Shown: one piece after another, positions 29,047 through 36,821 of the stretch | Layout: each line of letters begins with the position of its first letter | How positions within the stretch are numbered: position 1 is the first letter of the stretch | IMG/VR virus record: IMGVR_UViG_3300042545_000496 | Span: 1 to 40,323 of that record | Source: a virus | Reading direction: 5' to 3' (one strand) | DNA: 40,323 nt | Notes under the pieces: model-generated | The model's input: the letters and a program-made list of their open reading frames with translations, nothing else | Database searches by the model: none | What the model was told of the DNA's origin: nothing | Made by a program: the position numbers and the translations under genes

Positions 29047-30659
29047 TATCCACGGACTCCAGCTTGCCTTCTATTTCCAACATCTTGCCTTAATCCAAGG
29101 CCAATAAGTTTGTCAATTCCATCAGCTGCCCGTCTTTGCTGTTCAAGTTGTTGATTGGCAACCGCTTCTTTACTTGAACCAAATGCAGCTTGCATCATGC
29201 TCTTTCCAAGGTCAGATATGCCTGCGTAACTTGCTTGTTTTGCTGCCATGCCAGAACCGCCACCCTTTACAGCTGGGGCAACTTTTTTGCTAACATCTCC
29301 AAAAGCATCGGAAAAGGATTTCATTCCCTGATCGCCATATTTTTTAACATTAGCAAATGCGTCTTGTGCGCTTTTATCCATTGCTTTTGCACTATCCTTA
29401 CTAACCCAACTGACTAGCCATCCAGCTGCTTTATTAAAAGCTCCAATTAACGCATATACTCCAGCAATAGCAAAATTGAAAACTCCAATAATTAAATTCA
29501 ATATTGTTGCAAGTCCTCTGAAGCCAGCAATAATTAATGGCATTACCATTGCTGCAAGTGGTTGCATTAATCCAGTTAAGTTGTCAATTACTGGGCCCAT
29601 TTCTGCCAAAGCATAAGCCAGCATTTCAACATATGGAACAGCTATATCTATTAAAGTTAAAGCAAAATTATTTAGTGATGGAACAAGGAATTCCATCACT
29701 GGTTTTAGCTGATCTGCCATCATTTGAAAAATGACAACTGCTGCTGAAATTATTGGCGTAAATGCAATTCCTATTACTGCGCTTAAATTAGCAAATGCCA
29801 GTTCAAGCTGCTGCATCAATGCTGGATCAAGTGCGCCAACAAATGATTTACCAAGTGAAACTATGCTCATGAACGCAGCAGGTATTCCAGCTGCTGCTGT
29901 GGCAATAAGACCCATCACTCCTGCAAATCCAGCAAAACCACCTTTTGAAGCAGCTGCTTTTATTTGAGATCCAAATTTTACAAGCTCAGTTGTAATTGAA
30001 ACAAATGCCGTTCCAATGCCACCAGTTATTCCAGCTAATGCTTTATTGAAACTTGCTCCTCCACCGGATGCTTGATCTCCTTTATTATTTTGATTCCTAT
30101 TATTGTTATTGCCATTTACCAGTTTTTGAATTTCTGCAATAAGTCTTTCACAGCAATCAGAATCTCCCAATTCATTAAAATTCATATTGCTTGCACGAAG
30201 TGATGTCCATAGTACATTTTGTATATCAAGAAGACTTCTTGAAATGTTTTCAAGTACAGCAGTCTGATAAATTAATTCACTTTCAATTGCTCCAGTAGAT
30301 ATTGTAGTTGCTCCTGACATTTGAATTTGAGAAACGATGTTGTTCCCAACCATTACCAAGGTTGCATCAAGATCAATAATTAAATTTGAAATATTTTGTA
30401 GTTCATCAATAACTTGAGTTATTCCATTAACATCTACACTAATAGGTGATGCTAATCCAAGCATCGCAGTCATATTAATAGATTCAACTGTTGATATTAA
30501 TGAATCAAGCCTTAAATTTGTTTCTGTTATTAAGTTATTTATTGAATTGTTTGTTGTGGAGCTTGCAGTTTGAATTGAAACATCAATATTAGACATGATC
30601 CCTTGGATTGCTCCAAAAGATGCAACAAGTGAATCTAGATTGTCAGCTGGAGTTGCCAT
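29046..30659 (-). CDS. Tail tape measure protein
   Basis: A 537-residue protein. The N-terminal ~170 residues are a helical, Asn/Ser/Ile-rich coiled coil. A Gly/Asn-rich linker (~180-205) leads to a hydrophobic central part (~205-430) with several membrane-like helices. The C-terminal part is helical and basic. The long, hydrophobic and Ala/Ile/Gly-rich character and the place just after gpG/gpGT are typical of tape measure proteins. At about 0.15 nm per residue the tail would be near 80 nm, a short siphovirus tail. Confidence 0.75.
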   Translation of the reverse strand: MATPADNLDSLVASFGAIQGIMSNIDVSIQTASSTTNNSINNLITETNLRLDSLISTVESINMTAMLGLASPISVDVNGITQVIDELQNISNLIIDLDATLVMVGNNIVSQIQMSGATTISTGAIESELIYQTAVLENISRSLLDIQNVLWTSLRASNMNFNELGDSDCCERLIAEIQKLVNGNNNNRNQNNKGDQASGGGASFNKALAGITGGIGTAFVSITTELVKFGSQIKAAASKGGFAGFAGVMGLIATAAAGIPAAFMSIVSLGKSFVGALDPALMQQLELAFANLSAVIGIAFTPIISAAVVIFQMMADQLKPVMEFLVPSLNNFALTLIDIAVPYVEMLAYALAEMGPVIDNLTGLMQPLAAMVMPLIIAGFRGLATILNLIIGVFNFAIAGVYALIGAFNKAAGWLVSWVSKDSAKAMDKSAQDAFANVKKYGDQGMKSFSDAFGDVSKKVAPAVKGGGSGMAAKQASYAGISDLGKSMMQAAFGSSKEAVANQQLEQQRRAADGIDKLIGLGLRQDVGNRRQAGVRG

Positions 30660-31358
30660 TTGCTTTGTCCCACTCCGCCTGTAGCTCTTCTATGGACTTT
30701 CCAAAGAAGAGGCCTAACGAAATAAACTGCTGGTAAGCATTGTCTACACTATTATCCCAGCTTGGATTTATCTTCTTTGGAACCCCAGTCTTCTTGTCAC
30801 GCTCCCGGTAGTAAATTAGCGATACCTGTCTCATGGTTAGTTTTGCTACCTGATCCATCGTCAGGCAATATGGCTCATCAATTAACCCAGCAACAAGCTG
30901 GGGCCAATTTGGCCTTACTGGCCCTCCCCCTTCTTCCCCTTTCCCGATGCCACCGGGAATGACCTTTCAATTACCATTTCCATGATTTCGCCAATATCAT
31001 TATTCTCAGCAATAATAATGCTGGCATCATTGGGAGATACCCCGATTAGGATTGCCATTAAATTGGAAATTCCCCAAAGTGTTCTCAATGCGTCAGATGC
31101 AGCTGGGCCACCAAAAATATAATGGCCATCTTTAATTGATTCGATTACCTTTGATATTTCAGCTGAGTATTCATCCTTCTCAAGAACATCTTTAAGCGTT
31201 TTTACTTTCTCAATTGCCCGCTTCTCTAATGCTCGTTCAAACTCTGATTGCTTCTCAAGAGTCATTAACGAGATCTTGTATTTATTCCCCTTGGAACAAG
31301 TCCATTCAATGGCTCCGCCAGACTGTCCAAGAGAGTCAGAAAGCGTATTGATTCCCAT
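30643..31358 (-). CDS. Tail assembly chaperone gpGT (made by -1 frameshift)
   Basis: The frame of gpG is read to the G GGA AAG at 30945-30939, then slips by -1 and continues through a frame with no stop into 'TMDQVAKLTMRQVSLIYYRERD', ending at 30643. The product would be about 238 residues: 140 from gpG and 98 from the T part. In lambda, gpGT binds the tape measure through gpG and recruits tail tube protein through T. The T part begins with no start codon before 30858, so without frameshifting only a 71-residue piece could be made from the ATG at 30858. Confidence 0.75.
30915..31358 (-). CDS. Tail assembly chaperone gpG
   Basis: A 147-residue product, the normal-frame version of the chaperone pair. 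It is helix-rich with a Lys/Glu-rich middle and a basic end (GKGKKGEGQ) just after the frameshift site. Position between tail tube and tape measure genes, plus the downstream frameshift, identifies it. It would bind the tape measure protein while the tail forms. Confidence 0.7.
   Translation of the reverse strand: MGINTLSDSLGQSGGAIEWTCSKGNKYKISLMTLEKQSEFERALEKRAIEKVKTLKDVLEKDEYSAEISKVIESIKDGHYIFGGPAASDALRTLWGISNLMAILIGVSPNDASIIIAENNDIGEIMEMVIERSFPVASGKGKKGEGQ
30939..30945 (-). promoter_or_regulatory. Programmed -1 ribosomal frameshift site
   Basis: GGGAAAG is in the X XXY YYZ phase of the gpG frame (TCG GGA AAG), the same heptamer known from the lambda G/T junction. The -1 frame is open for 28 codons before the first downstream ATG. 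Confidence 0.8.
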
Positions 31359-31360
31359 GA

Positions 31361-31864
31361 TTAAACCTTTGCTGGGTGGGGTACATAATCAATGTCAGTA
31401 GTTAGGACATTGAATTCTATATCATATTCTAAAGCACCAGTCACTGACATATCAAATTTTGAACTAATTACAACAACGCTGTCTGCTTTAAATAGGTTTT
31501 TTTTAAGTCCAGCGTTATTACTATATTTTATTTCAAGTTTTCCACGCTCATTTATGATTGGAATTCTTGCATCATCATTAACGCTTACTGTGTTGTCATA
31601 AAATAGAAATCCGTGCATAGTAATTACTGTTTCACGGAGTCCGCCATTAAGCATTTGCATTGGAATGCCAAAGTCTCTCCAAGCTGGAACAGCTGCGAGA
31701 TCGTTTATGACATTCTTATCACGAAGTGGTTTTATGCTTGTAATATTAATAGACTCGTCCTTAATCTCGATGCCCCATTCATCGGCAAAAAGATTAAGGA
31801 CGGTTCCCGGTCGAGTCTCAGAAGTGAAGACAATACCAGAACCCTTGCCAAGATAGAAGGGCAT
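31361..31864 (-). CDS. Tail-region structural protein
   Basis: A 167-residue, strand-rich product between the tail tube candidate and gpG. It has segments such as 'VLNLFADEWGIEIKDESINITSIKPLRD' and 'VTGALEYDIEFNVLTTDIDY' that look like the beta barrel of tail tube-type folds. It may be a second tube protein, a tube cap or a minor tail protein. No exact family is recognised. Confidence 0.6.
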   Translation of the reverse strand: MPFYLGKGSGIVFTSETRPGTVLNLFADEWGIEIKDESINITSIKPLRDKNVINDLAAVPAWRDFGIPMQMLNGGLRETVITMHGFLFYDNTVSVNDDARIPIINERGKLEIKYSNNAGLKKNLFKADSVVVISSKFDMSVTGALEYDIEFNVLTTDIDYVPHPAKV

Positions 31865-31880
31865 GGTTTGCTCCTATTTA

Positions 31881-32315
31881 TTAAGCAATAGCTAGTGGAG
31901 AATTCTGCGCTTGAACTGGGATTGTGGTTGAAGAATCCATATTGCTCAATGTTCCGCTAAACTCGAAAGTTGCCTTTTCTTTTACATTGTTTCCAATTGT
32001 CAAGCTAGTAAGGACCGCTTTGACAGTTATGCCAATTGAGCCGGTTTTAACAAAACCACACTCAACCTCTATGATTGTTCCCGATGTAGCTGCTGTAGAA
32101 AAGCTGGTCAGGACCGCTGCACCAGCAACGCTATCCATGACTCCCGATCCAGAAACAGTGCCACCACGAATACCACCAAGAATTGACTTCATTCCAAACG
32201 ATTCAAAATTAGTAAATTCTACTTCTTCTGTTTCAAGTTCTAAGCTCCACTCCTCTAATGGCTGAGCAACAGTAGCGATATTAAGGAATCCAGTCTTGCC
32301 AGCGTAATAAGCCAT
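31881..32315 (-). CDS. Tail tube protein candidate
   Basis: A 144-residue, beta-rich product. 'EEWSLELETEEVEFTNFESFGMKSILGGIRGGTVSGSGVMD' has the typical order of the tube fold (W.L..E...T.F...G......G...G...SG). Strands continue through 'VTVKAVLTSLTIGNNVKEKATFEFSGTL'. Size and place before the G/GT chaperones agree with the major tail tube protein of siphoviruses. Confidence 0.65.
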   Translation of the reverse strand: MAYYAGKTGFLNIATVAQPLEEWSLELETEEVEFTNFESFGMKSILGGIRGGTVSGSGVMDSVAGAAVLTSFSTAATSGTIIEVECGFVKTGSIGITVKAVLTSLTIGNNVKEKATFEFSGTLSNMDSSTTIPVQAQNSPLAIA

Positions 32316-32316
32316 A

Positions 32317-32799
32317 TTACTGACCTCCTAAAAATGCAATTTTGTAAGTAGCACCAGCAGAACTAGAAAGAGTCAATGTCTTGTCAGTTCCACTAACTGC
32401 TTGGAAAGTGGGAGTCGTAAATATGAATCCCGCTCCAGCTGGGATGCTAATAGTTGGGCTTGTTCCGCCAAGGAACCACTCTAAACCGTTTGATGCGCCG
32501 GGAGCGTATACAACTGTTCCAGAAGATGAAGTGACGGCTACAGCGAAAATTCGGGCCAATGCGATTGAATTACCAAGGAGATCGGTTAGGCCCGTACTCA
32601 TGTCATAGGTATATGACCCAGAAGCTGCCAAAGTTCGCTGCTCTGCGAATACGATATTTACTGGATTAGTTCCAGTTAGATTTGGGGACACTGATAGCGA
32701 TACGGCATCTGGACCTTGACTTACAGAATCAAATCCAGTAACCGTTTTTTGCTGGTCCCAAGATAAACTCAGTGATGTCGAAGCAGAGTTCAGTGCCAT
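32317..32799 (-). CDS. Structural protein, tail region
   Basis: A 160-residue, Ser/Thr/Ala-rich beta protein. 'LSLSWDQQKTVTGFDSVSQGPDAVSLSVSPNLTGTNP' and 'GLTDLLGNSIALARIFAVAV...GLEWFLGG' suggest a beta sandwich. It starts with a 1-base TAATG overlap to the terminator-like gene. It may be a tail or decoration protein. No family is recognised. Confidence 0.6.
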   Translation of the reverse strand: MALNSASTSLSLSWDQQKTVTGFDSVSQGPDAVSLSVSPNLTGTNPVNIVFAEQRTLAASGSYTYDMSTGLTDLLGNSIALARIFAVAVTSSSGTVVYAPGASNGLEWFLGGTSPTISIPAGAGFIFTTPTFQAVSGTDKTLTLSSSAGATYKIAFLGGQ

Positions 32800-33242
32800 T
32801 AGCTAACTCGCTCCTCAATACTTTTATATCTAATAATTAAACCAGATATATCATAATTGCCCGCATCGCCGGATACAACATCAAAAGGTGCGGTTGTTTC
32901 AATAATTGCATCAATTACTGTGTTTGCACCGGGAAGAGTTGGCTGATAAAGACTATTTCTAATAGATTGGCGTAATTTTAAGAACGATTCAACATCTGCT
33001 TCGTATATACGATTACCGGGCCGGATCATAGTTATTTGGATTTCGTAGATATATTCGACTACCCGCTCAAATGCTTCCATCCCAACCTTTTCCTTGCCCG
33101 GAGTGACAAGGATAAGTGGGATCGTGTCTTCTTGGAGTAGTACAGGTTTCTTGCGAATTTTAACAGTTGGGATTGCTGGAATCGCCTCAAGACGCTGCTT
33201 GGTGTAAACCAGTGCTTCCCAAAATACTGAACTAGCCATCAA
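32799..33242 (-). CDS. Tail terminator / completion-like protein
   Basis: A 147-residue product with the layout of tail terminator proteins: an N-terminal helix ('FWEALVYTKQRLEAIPAI'), a strand pair ('PVLLQEDTIPLILVTPGKE'), 'ERVVEYIYEIQITMIRPGN', a helix ('LKLRQSIRNSLYQP') and a final strand 'YDISGLIIRYKSIEER'. It has an ATGA overlap to the gene before it. It would cap the tail for head joining. Confidence 0.6.
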   Translation of the reverse strand: MMASSVFWEALVYTKQRLEAIPAIPTVKIRKKPVLLQEDTIPLILVTPGKEKVGMEAFERVVEYIYEIQITMIRPGNRIYEADVESFLKLRQSIRNSLYQPTLPGANTVIDAIIETTAPFDVVSGDAGNYDISGLIIRYKSIEERVS

Positions 33243-33571
33243 TTAACCCCAAGTGATGCTTGAGCAGTAGCTTTTACATTCCATCTAGAGCGTAACACGC
33301 CATCCTCAATGCTGTCTACATTATATATTTTTCCTAAATTGTCTGTAATTTTTGCATTTAATTTTGGTATAAATGTTACAGGTGCTTCTAATTTCCAAAT
33401 AATAAATTCAACTGCTACAGTGTACATAATTGTTCCAGCAGCACTTTCAAATGCAAGATTTGCTGGACGGCGAATAACATTTGAAATTACTATAGAGTTT
33501 TCGCCAATATTTTGAAATGAAATATTCTCTTTGTTGTCAAATACTTCATAGTCTGACGATATATCTAGCAT
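33239..33571 (-). CDS. Head-tail joining protein candidate
   Basis: A 110-residue, beta-rich product between the head and tail blocks. Position (after the HK97 gp10-like candidate, before the tail terminator) and size agree with a head closure or stopper protein. 'ITDNLGKIYNVDSIEDGVLRSRWNVKA' is a strand-turn-strand segment like small SPP1 gp16-like folds, but similarity is not certain. The ATG shares a base with the previous stop. Confidence 0.55.
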   Translation of the reverse strand: MLDISSDYEVFDNKENISFQNIGENSIVISNVIRRPANLAFESAAGTIMYTVAVEFIIWKLEAPVTFIPKLNAKITDNLGKIYNVDSIEDGVLRSRWNVKATAQASLGVN

Positions 33572-34158
33572 TACGATCTATCCCCCGGATAGCGTATTTC
33601 TATTTGACCAAATTTACTTGGTTTTGGCATATTATCTGCCGTATCTGCCAATCCAAGTCTTCCTCTTCCAGCCAATATTTTAGAATAAAATGCAGGATCA
33701 GGTTTTCCCTGACTCTTATATCCAATTTTTATCCTGCTGTTATCCTCAAGCGATTCAGCAGTGCGAGGCTTGTAGTAAATGCTTCTTTGCAGTCTCCCAG
33801 ATCGCCTCGCTGGGTATTCTCCCGGCAATGATGCTGGAGGATGCTTAACATTAATATTTTGCTTATGTTTCTCAACAATTTGTGATGCAAACTGAAGCAA
33901 ATATTTCTTTCTAGCTTTTCTATCAACCTCTGGAGGTTCAAATTCAACCATCGTTGGCTCATCTTGAACCACTTCTTTGTCTTTAGCCTTTTTCCCAGAA
34001 AATCTACCAAATAGATTTGTAAAGAAATCGCCTACTTTTGAAAGTATGCCAGTGGGCTTAGTTTTCTCTTCTTTAACTGGAATAGCTGGAAGAATTGGTT
34101 CTTCTGGTGGCAACTCATCAGTGTATTGAATTGTCAATACTGTTCTGAGATTTGCCAT
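33571..34158 (-). CDS. Neck-region protein, HK97 gp10-like by position
   Basis: A 195-residue, basic product. A Pro/Lys/Glu-rich N-terminal ~85 residues precedes a helical segment and a C-terminal part with 'PGEYPARRSGRLQRSIYYKP', 'KIGYKSQGKPDPAFYSKILAGRG' and 'PKPSKFGQIE'. The motif 'P..RSG.L..S' is typical of HK97 gp10-like neck proteins. It probably joins head and tail. Confidence 0.65.
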   Translation of the reverse strand: MANLRTVLTIQYTDELPPEEPILPAIPVKEEKTKPTGILSKVGDFFTNLFGRFSGKKAKDKEVVQDEPTMVEFEPPEVDRKARKKYLLQFASQIVEKHKQNINVKHPPASLPGEYPARRSGRLQRSIYYKPRTAESLEDNSRIKIGYKSQGKPDPAFYSKILAGRGRLGLADTADNMPKPSKFGQIEIRYPGDRS

Positions 34159-34162
34159 TTTA

Positions 34163-34480
34163 TTAGTCCGTTACCAAGTAAGTGAGATGACCACCAACAT
34201 TAGCTGTTGTACTCAGAACTAAATTCAAGGCCTCGCCAATCTCGGTCCTAAACAAGCCAACAGCACCAGCTGGAGTCATTGCCCCATATGCTGCCGTAGA
34301 TCGTATGTGATTGTTTAAATAGAGTGTCCCAGTAATCGCCGTAGCATTTGAGCAAAAGTATGCGTTTTGATTGCCTGAACCCATAAACGAATATACTAAG
34401 ACCAAGATTCTTTTACCAGCAACAGCATCAACAATGGTATTTGATCCAACTGTAGATGCGTCAATCTTGGCGTATTTCAT
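34163..34480 (-). CDS. Small beta-sandwich virion protein
   Basis: A 105-residue product. The start at 34480 makes an ATGA overlap with the previous gene; a longer in-frame ATG at 34585 lies inside it. 'DAVAGKRILVLVYSF', 'NAYFCSNATAITGTLYL' and 'VGLFRTEIGEALNLVLSTTANVGGHLTYLV' follow a pattern seen in many phage proteins near head-tail joining genes ('VaGkkI.Vl.........tv.f.s..t.ltg......g........G.f.t..geaL.l......v.G.l.y'). It is probably a capsid or neck decoration. Confidence 0.65.
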   Translation of the reverse strand: MKYAKIDASTVGSNTIVDAVAGKRILVLVYSFMGSGNQNAYFCSNATAITGTLYLNNHIRSTAAYGAMTPAGAVGLFRTEIGEALNLVLSTTANVGGHLTYLVTD

Positions 34481-34695
34481 CGGGATTTCATCCTTGTCAT
34501 GCGCTGATATGGTCCACCAATAAGCTGCTTGGTCTTTATCAATGATGCCAGTTTGGTTGTCAATGTATCGAGATAGTCCCCCCAAGCCACGGTCTGACCA
34601 TCGACCGTGTAATTGGGCTTGGGACTAGCAGTTATTTCCTTGATCGCTGAAGAGATGTTTGCGATTGCCTGATCTAGATCAGTTTCCGCTGACAT
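34477..34695 (-). CDS. Small conserved head-region protein
   Basis: A 72-residue helical product. 'DLDQAIANISSAIKEITASPKPNYTVDGQTVAWGDYLDTLTTKLASL' follows a small conserved protein found beside capsid and neck genes in many phages ('..l...ia.l..l.a..kpsY.idG..v.w..y...L...i..l'). It has GGAGATGAAAG before its ATG and ATGA overlap after. It probably works in head-tail joining or as a chaperone. Confidence 0.65.
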   Translation of the reverse strand: MSAETDLDQAIANISSAIKEITASPKPNYTVDGQTVAWGDYLDTLTTKLASLIKTKQLIGGPYQRMTRMKSR

Positions 34696-34879
34696 CTTTC
34701 ATCTCCAATGCGATTGGTTGTCTACTTTCATGCAGATGGTAACGAATTCGATATTCGTTCTTGGCCTGTTCTCTGCCATAAGCCTTGATGAAGGCACGGG
34801 GTAAATCGCCATAAGCAACTTCCCATGCCTTCATCATTGGCGTAGCAACAACAGGCTTATCAGATGTGGTGGGTTTCAT
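34679..34879 (-). CDS. Small basic hypothetical head-region protein
   Basis: A 66-residue, charged product downstream of the major capsid gene with GAGGCATACAG before its ATG. The middle is helical ('MMKAWEVAYGDLPRAFIKAYGREQAKNEYRIRYHL'). It may interact with the capsid or connector. No family is recognised. Confidence 0.55.
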   Translation of the reverse strand: MKPTTSDKPVVATPMMKAWEVAYGDLPRAFIKAYGREQAKNEYRIRYHLHESRQPIALEMKDVSGN

Positions 34880-34895
34880 CTGTATGCCTCAGTTA

Positions 34896-36236
34896 TTAAG
34901 CGTTGTTGTTCTTGACGATGTGCCAAGGACTCCAGACGCTTGGGATACCTCGCTCTTCAGCGAAGTAGGATGCTACGATGCCCCGATCCAGCATTTCGTA
35001 CTGGCTTGGGCTTGCTTGGGTTACAGTCAGCGGGAAGTTCTGCATATAGCGGTATGGTTTACCAGCTTGCATCATGAACCACAAGCCATCAGTGTTAGCC
35101 TGATTCAAGTTCAGACCATCAGCTGCCAAGCATCGCTGCTCAACAAGCGGGCTGGTCACAACATTGAACTGGCCACTGTAAGGATTGCCCGGAGTGCTGG
35201 CAATGTTCAATTCAGAAGCAGTAGCCTGAGTTGAACCCGGAGTGGTACGGCGATCAGTGGAGGATGCCCCAATGATCAGATTGATGGTTGCCATCTTCGC
35301 CGGATTGACCAAAATGGTATCTGGCGTAATGAGCAAACGCTTTGCCGTATGAGGATCTTCTTGGCGAGTGAACAGCAGATAAGCAGACTGGAGTGAAGTC
35401 CAATCTACCAGCTGGTTCGTATGGGCATTCAGATAGCCAAGTGTTCGGCTTGCCTGGAAAGTATTGTAAGCAGTACCGCTGTACTTGAATGAGTTGTTGA
35501 TACCAAGGAAGGTATCAATTACTTCAAGTTCCTTACGGTATGCCAACTCAGTGCCGATACTAGATGCCTGCTGGAGAATTGCACCAGTCAGATCAAAGAA
35601 AACCGTTTCCTTGAGAACATCAAGTGCCAAGGCATTTTCACGGGTTTCTGGAGTCTCGATCCAACGCTCCCCGAATTGGGCACGAGGATGAGTTTCACCG
35701 GGAGCCCGCCTACGCCCACGATCACCGATGTTCTGAAGACCGATAATCTTCTGACCATTGAGTTTTGTGGACTCAACAGGCATCAGACGATCAGCAATCA
35801 GAGCAGGATTCTGGAATGCTTCCAAAATCTTTACTTCAACCAGTCCACCAACGATGGAGGTGAAAGTATTGATGTTCAGAAAGGCTGAAGGATCAAGGCC
35901 AAAACCAGTGGCCTCGACCAGTGCCCGTTGCTCATTGGGAAAACCAGTTTCCACCAGCGAACGAGCTACAGTGTACTGATTCATTGTGCCGGATTCAGGA
36001 TTGAAGATCTGCCTCCAGCTTGGCCCAACAATGGATTCAGCAAGCTCTTGCAGGCTGAACTGCTCTGGACGGACGCTACGGTCCTTCAAGATGCGGTTGC
36101 CAGCAAAGTCCTTGTTGTCGTTCCCTTCCTTGTCGCAAAGACCAAGGCCTTGGCGCATTTCGGTTAGGAAACGCCATCGACCGTTGGTTTCTTTGGTTCG
36201 GGACTCGTACAGATTTCTAAGTTTCATCGTGTTCAT
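34896..36236 (-). CDS. HK97-fold major capsid protein
   Basis: A 446-residue protein downstream of the protease/scaffold and decoration genes. The N-terminal ~100 residues are helical and could be a delta-like scaffold region. The core has HK97-fold signs: 'FLNINTFTSIVGGLVEVKILEAFQNPALIADRLMPVES', an extended 'ETVFFDLTGAILQQASSIGTELAYRKELEVIDTFLG' helix, and 'DTILVNPAKMATINLI' before the A-domain strands. The C-terminus 'ASYFAEERGIPSVWSPWHIVKN' is strand-rich. Its size and place make it the most likely shell protein. Ribosome site GAAAGG. Confidence 0.8.
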   Translation of the reverse strand: MNTMKLRNLYESRTKETNGRWRFLTEMRQGLGLCDKEGNDNKDFAGNRILKDRSVRPEQFSLQELAESIVGPSWRQIFNPESGTMNQYTVARSLVETGFPNEQRALVEATGFGLDPSAFLNINTFTSIVGGLVEVKILEAFQNPALIADRLMPVESTKLNGQKIIGLQNIGDRGRRRAPGETHPRAQFGERWIETPETRENALALDVLKETVFFDLTGAILQQASSIGTELAYRKELEVIDTFLGINNSFKYSGTAYNTFQASRTLGYLNAHTNQLVDWTSLQSAYLLFTRQEDPHTAKRLLITPDTILVNPAKMATINLIIGASSTDRRTTPGSTQATASELNIASTPGNPYSGQFNVVTSPLVEQRCLAADGLNLNQANTDGLWFMMQAGKPYRYMQNFPLTVTQASPSQYEMLDRGIVASYFAEERGIPSVWSPWHIVKNNNA

Positions 36237-36266
36237 GGATCAGTACCTTTCTTATTGTGTTGTGGA

Positions 36267-36806
36267 TCAGGCTGAGGTGATGGTGTTGTAATCAGCGAAG
36301 TTGTAAGGCGACCATCGCCCAATCAACCGCACTCGCACCGATGTGGTATTCGATGCATAACGCTCAACTACATAACCAAGTGCCTCACCAGAATCGGTGG
36401 TCTTTACGAGTGTTTGCGCTGCAACATTTCCAGCACCAGCAGTTGCTGCAACCGAAGCTGCAACCAGATCGCCGGGCTCAAAAGTTGCTGCTGCACAAGT
36501 GGCCTCATACAGGGCATCAGGGGCGAAAGTGATTGATTCACCATTGAAGGCTGGATAGCCAGCACTGGCATCAGTTGCCAGCTTGCCTTGAAGGGCAACG
36601 CCAGCGAAAACTGCACGAATTGCAGCTTGATCGGTATTAACCGTCCCAGTTGCTACATAAGCATCGAAGGGCTTCAGCACTTTGTTGGTGCTGTCCCAGT
36701 AAAGCAGATCTCCCACACTGATGGCAGTTGACGCTGCGCTAGCGAGGCTCATCACCGTATCGCTTGCTGGTTTGTAAAGTCTGCCACCACCAAAAGTCGT
36801 ACTCAT
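36267..36806 (-). CDS. Capsid decoration protein, DUF2190-like
   Basis: A 179-residue, Ala/Gly/Thr-rich beta protein between protease and capsid genes. 'ISVGDLLYWDSTNKVLKPFD', 'AIRAVFAGVALQG' and 'GESITFAPDALYEATCAAATFEPGDLVAAS' follow the pattern of DUF2190 and similar head decoration proteins ('..GD.v.......v..a........vfvGVa...'). It has AAGGGGG in front of the ATG. It probably trims or stabilises the capsid surface. Confidence 0.65.
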   Translation of the reverse strand: MSTTFGGGRLYKPASDTVMSLASAASTAISVGDLLYWDSTNKVLKPFDAYVATGTVNTDQAAIRAVFAGVALQGKLATDASAGYPAFNGESITFAPDALYEATCAAATFEPGDLVAASVAATAGAGNVAAQTLVKTTDSGEALGYVVERYASNTTSVRVRLIGRWSPYNFADYNTITSA

Positions 36807-36821
36807 CGTCGTACCCCCTTT

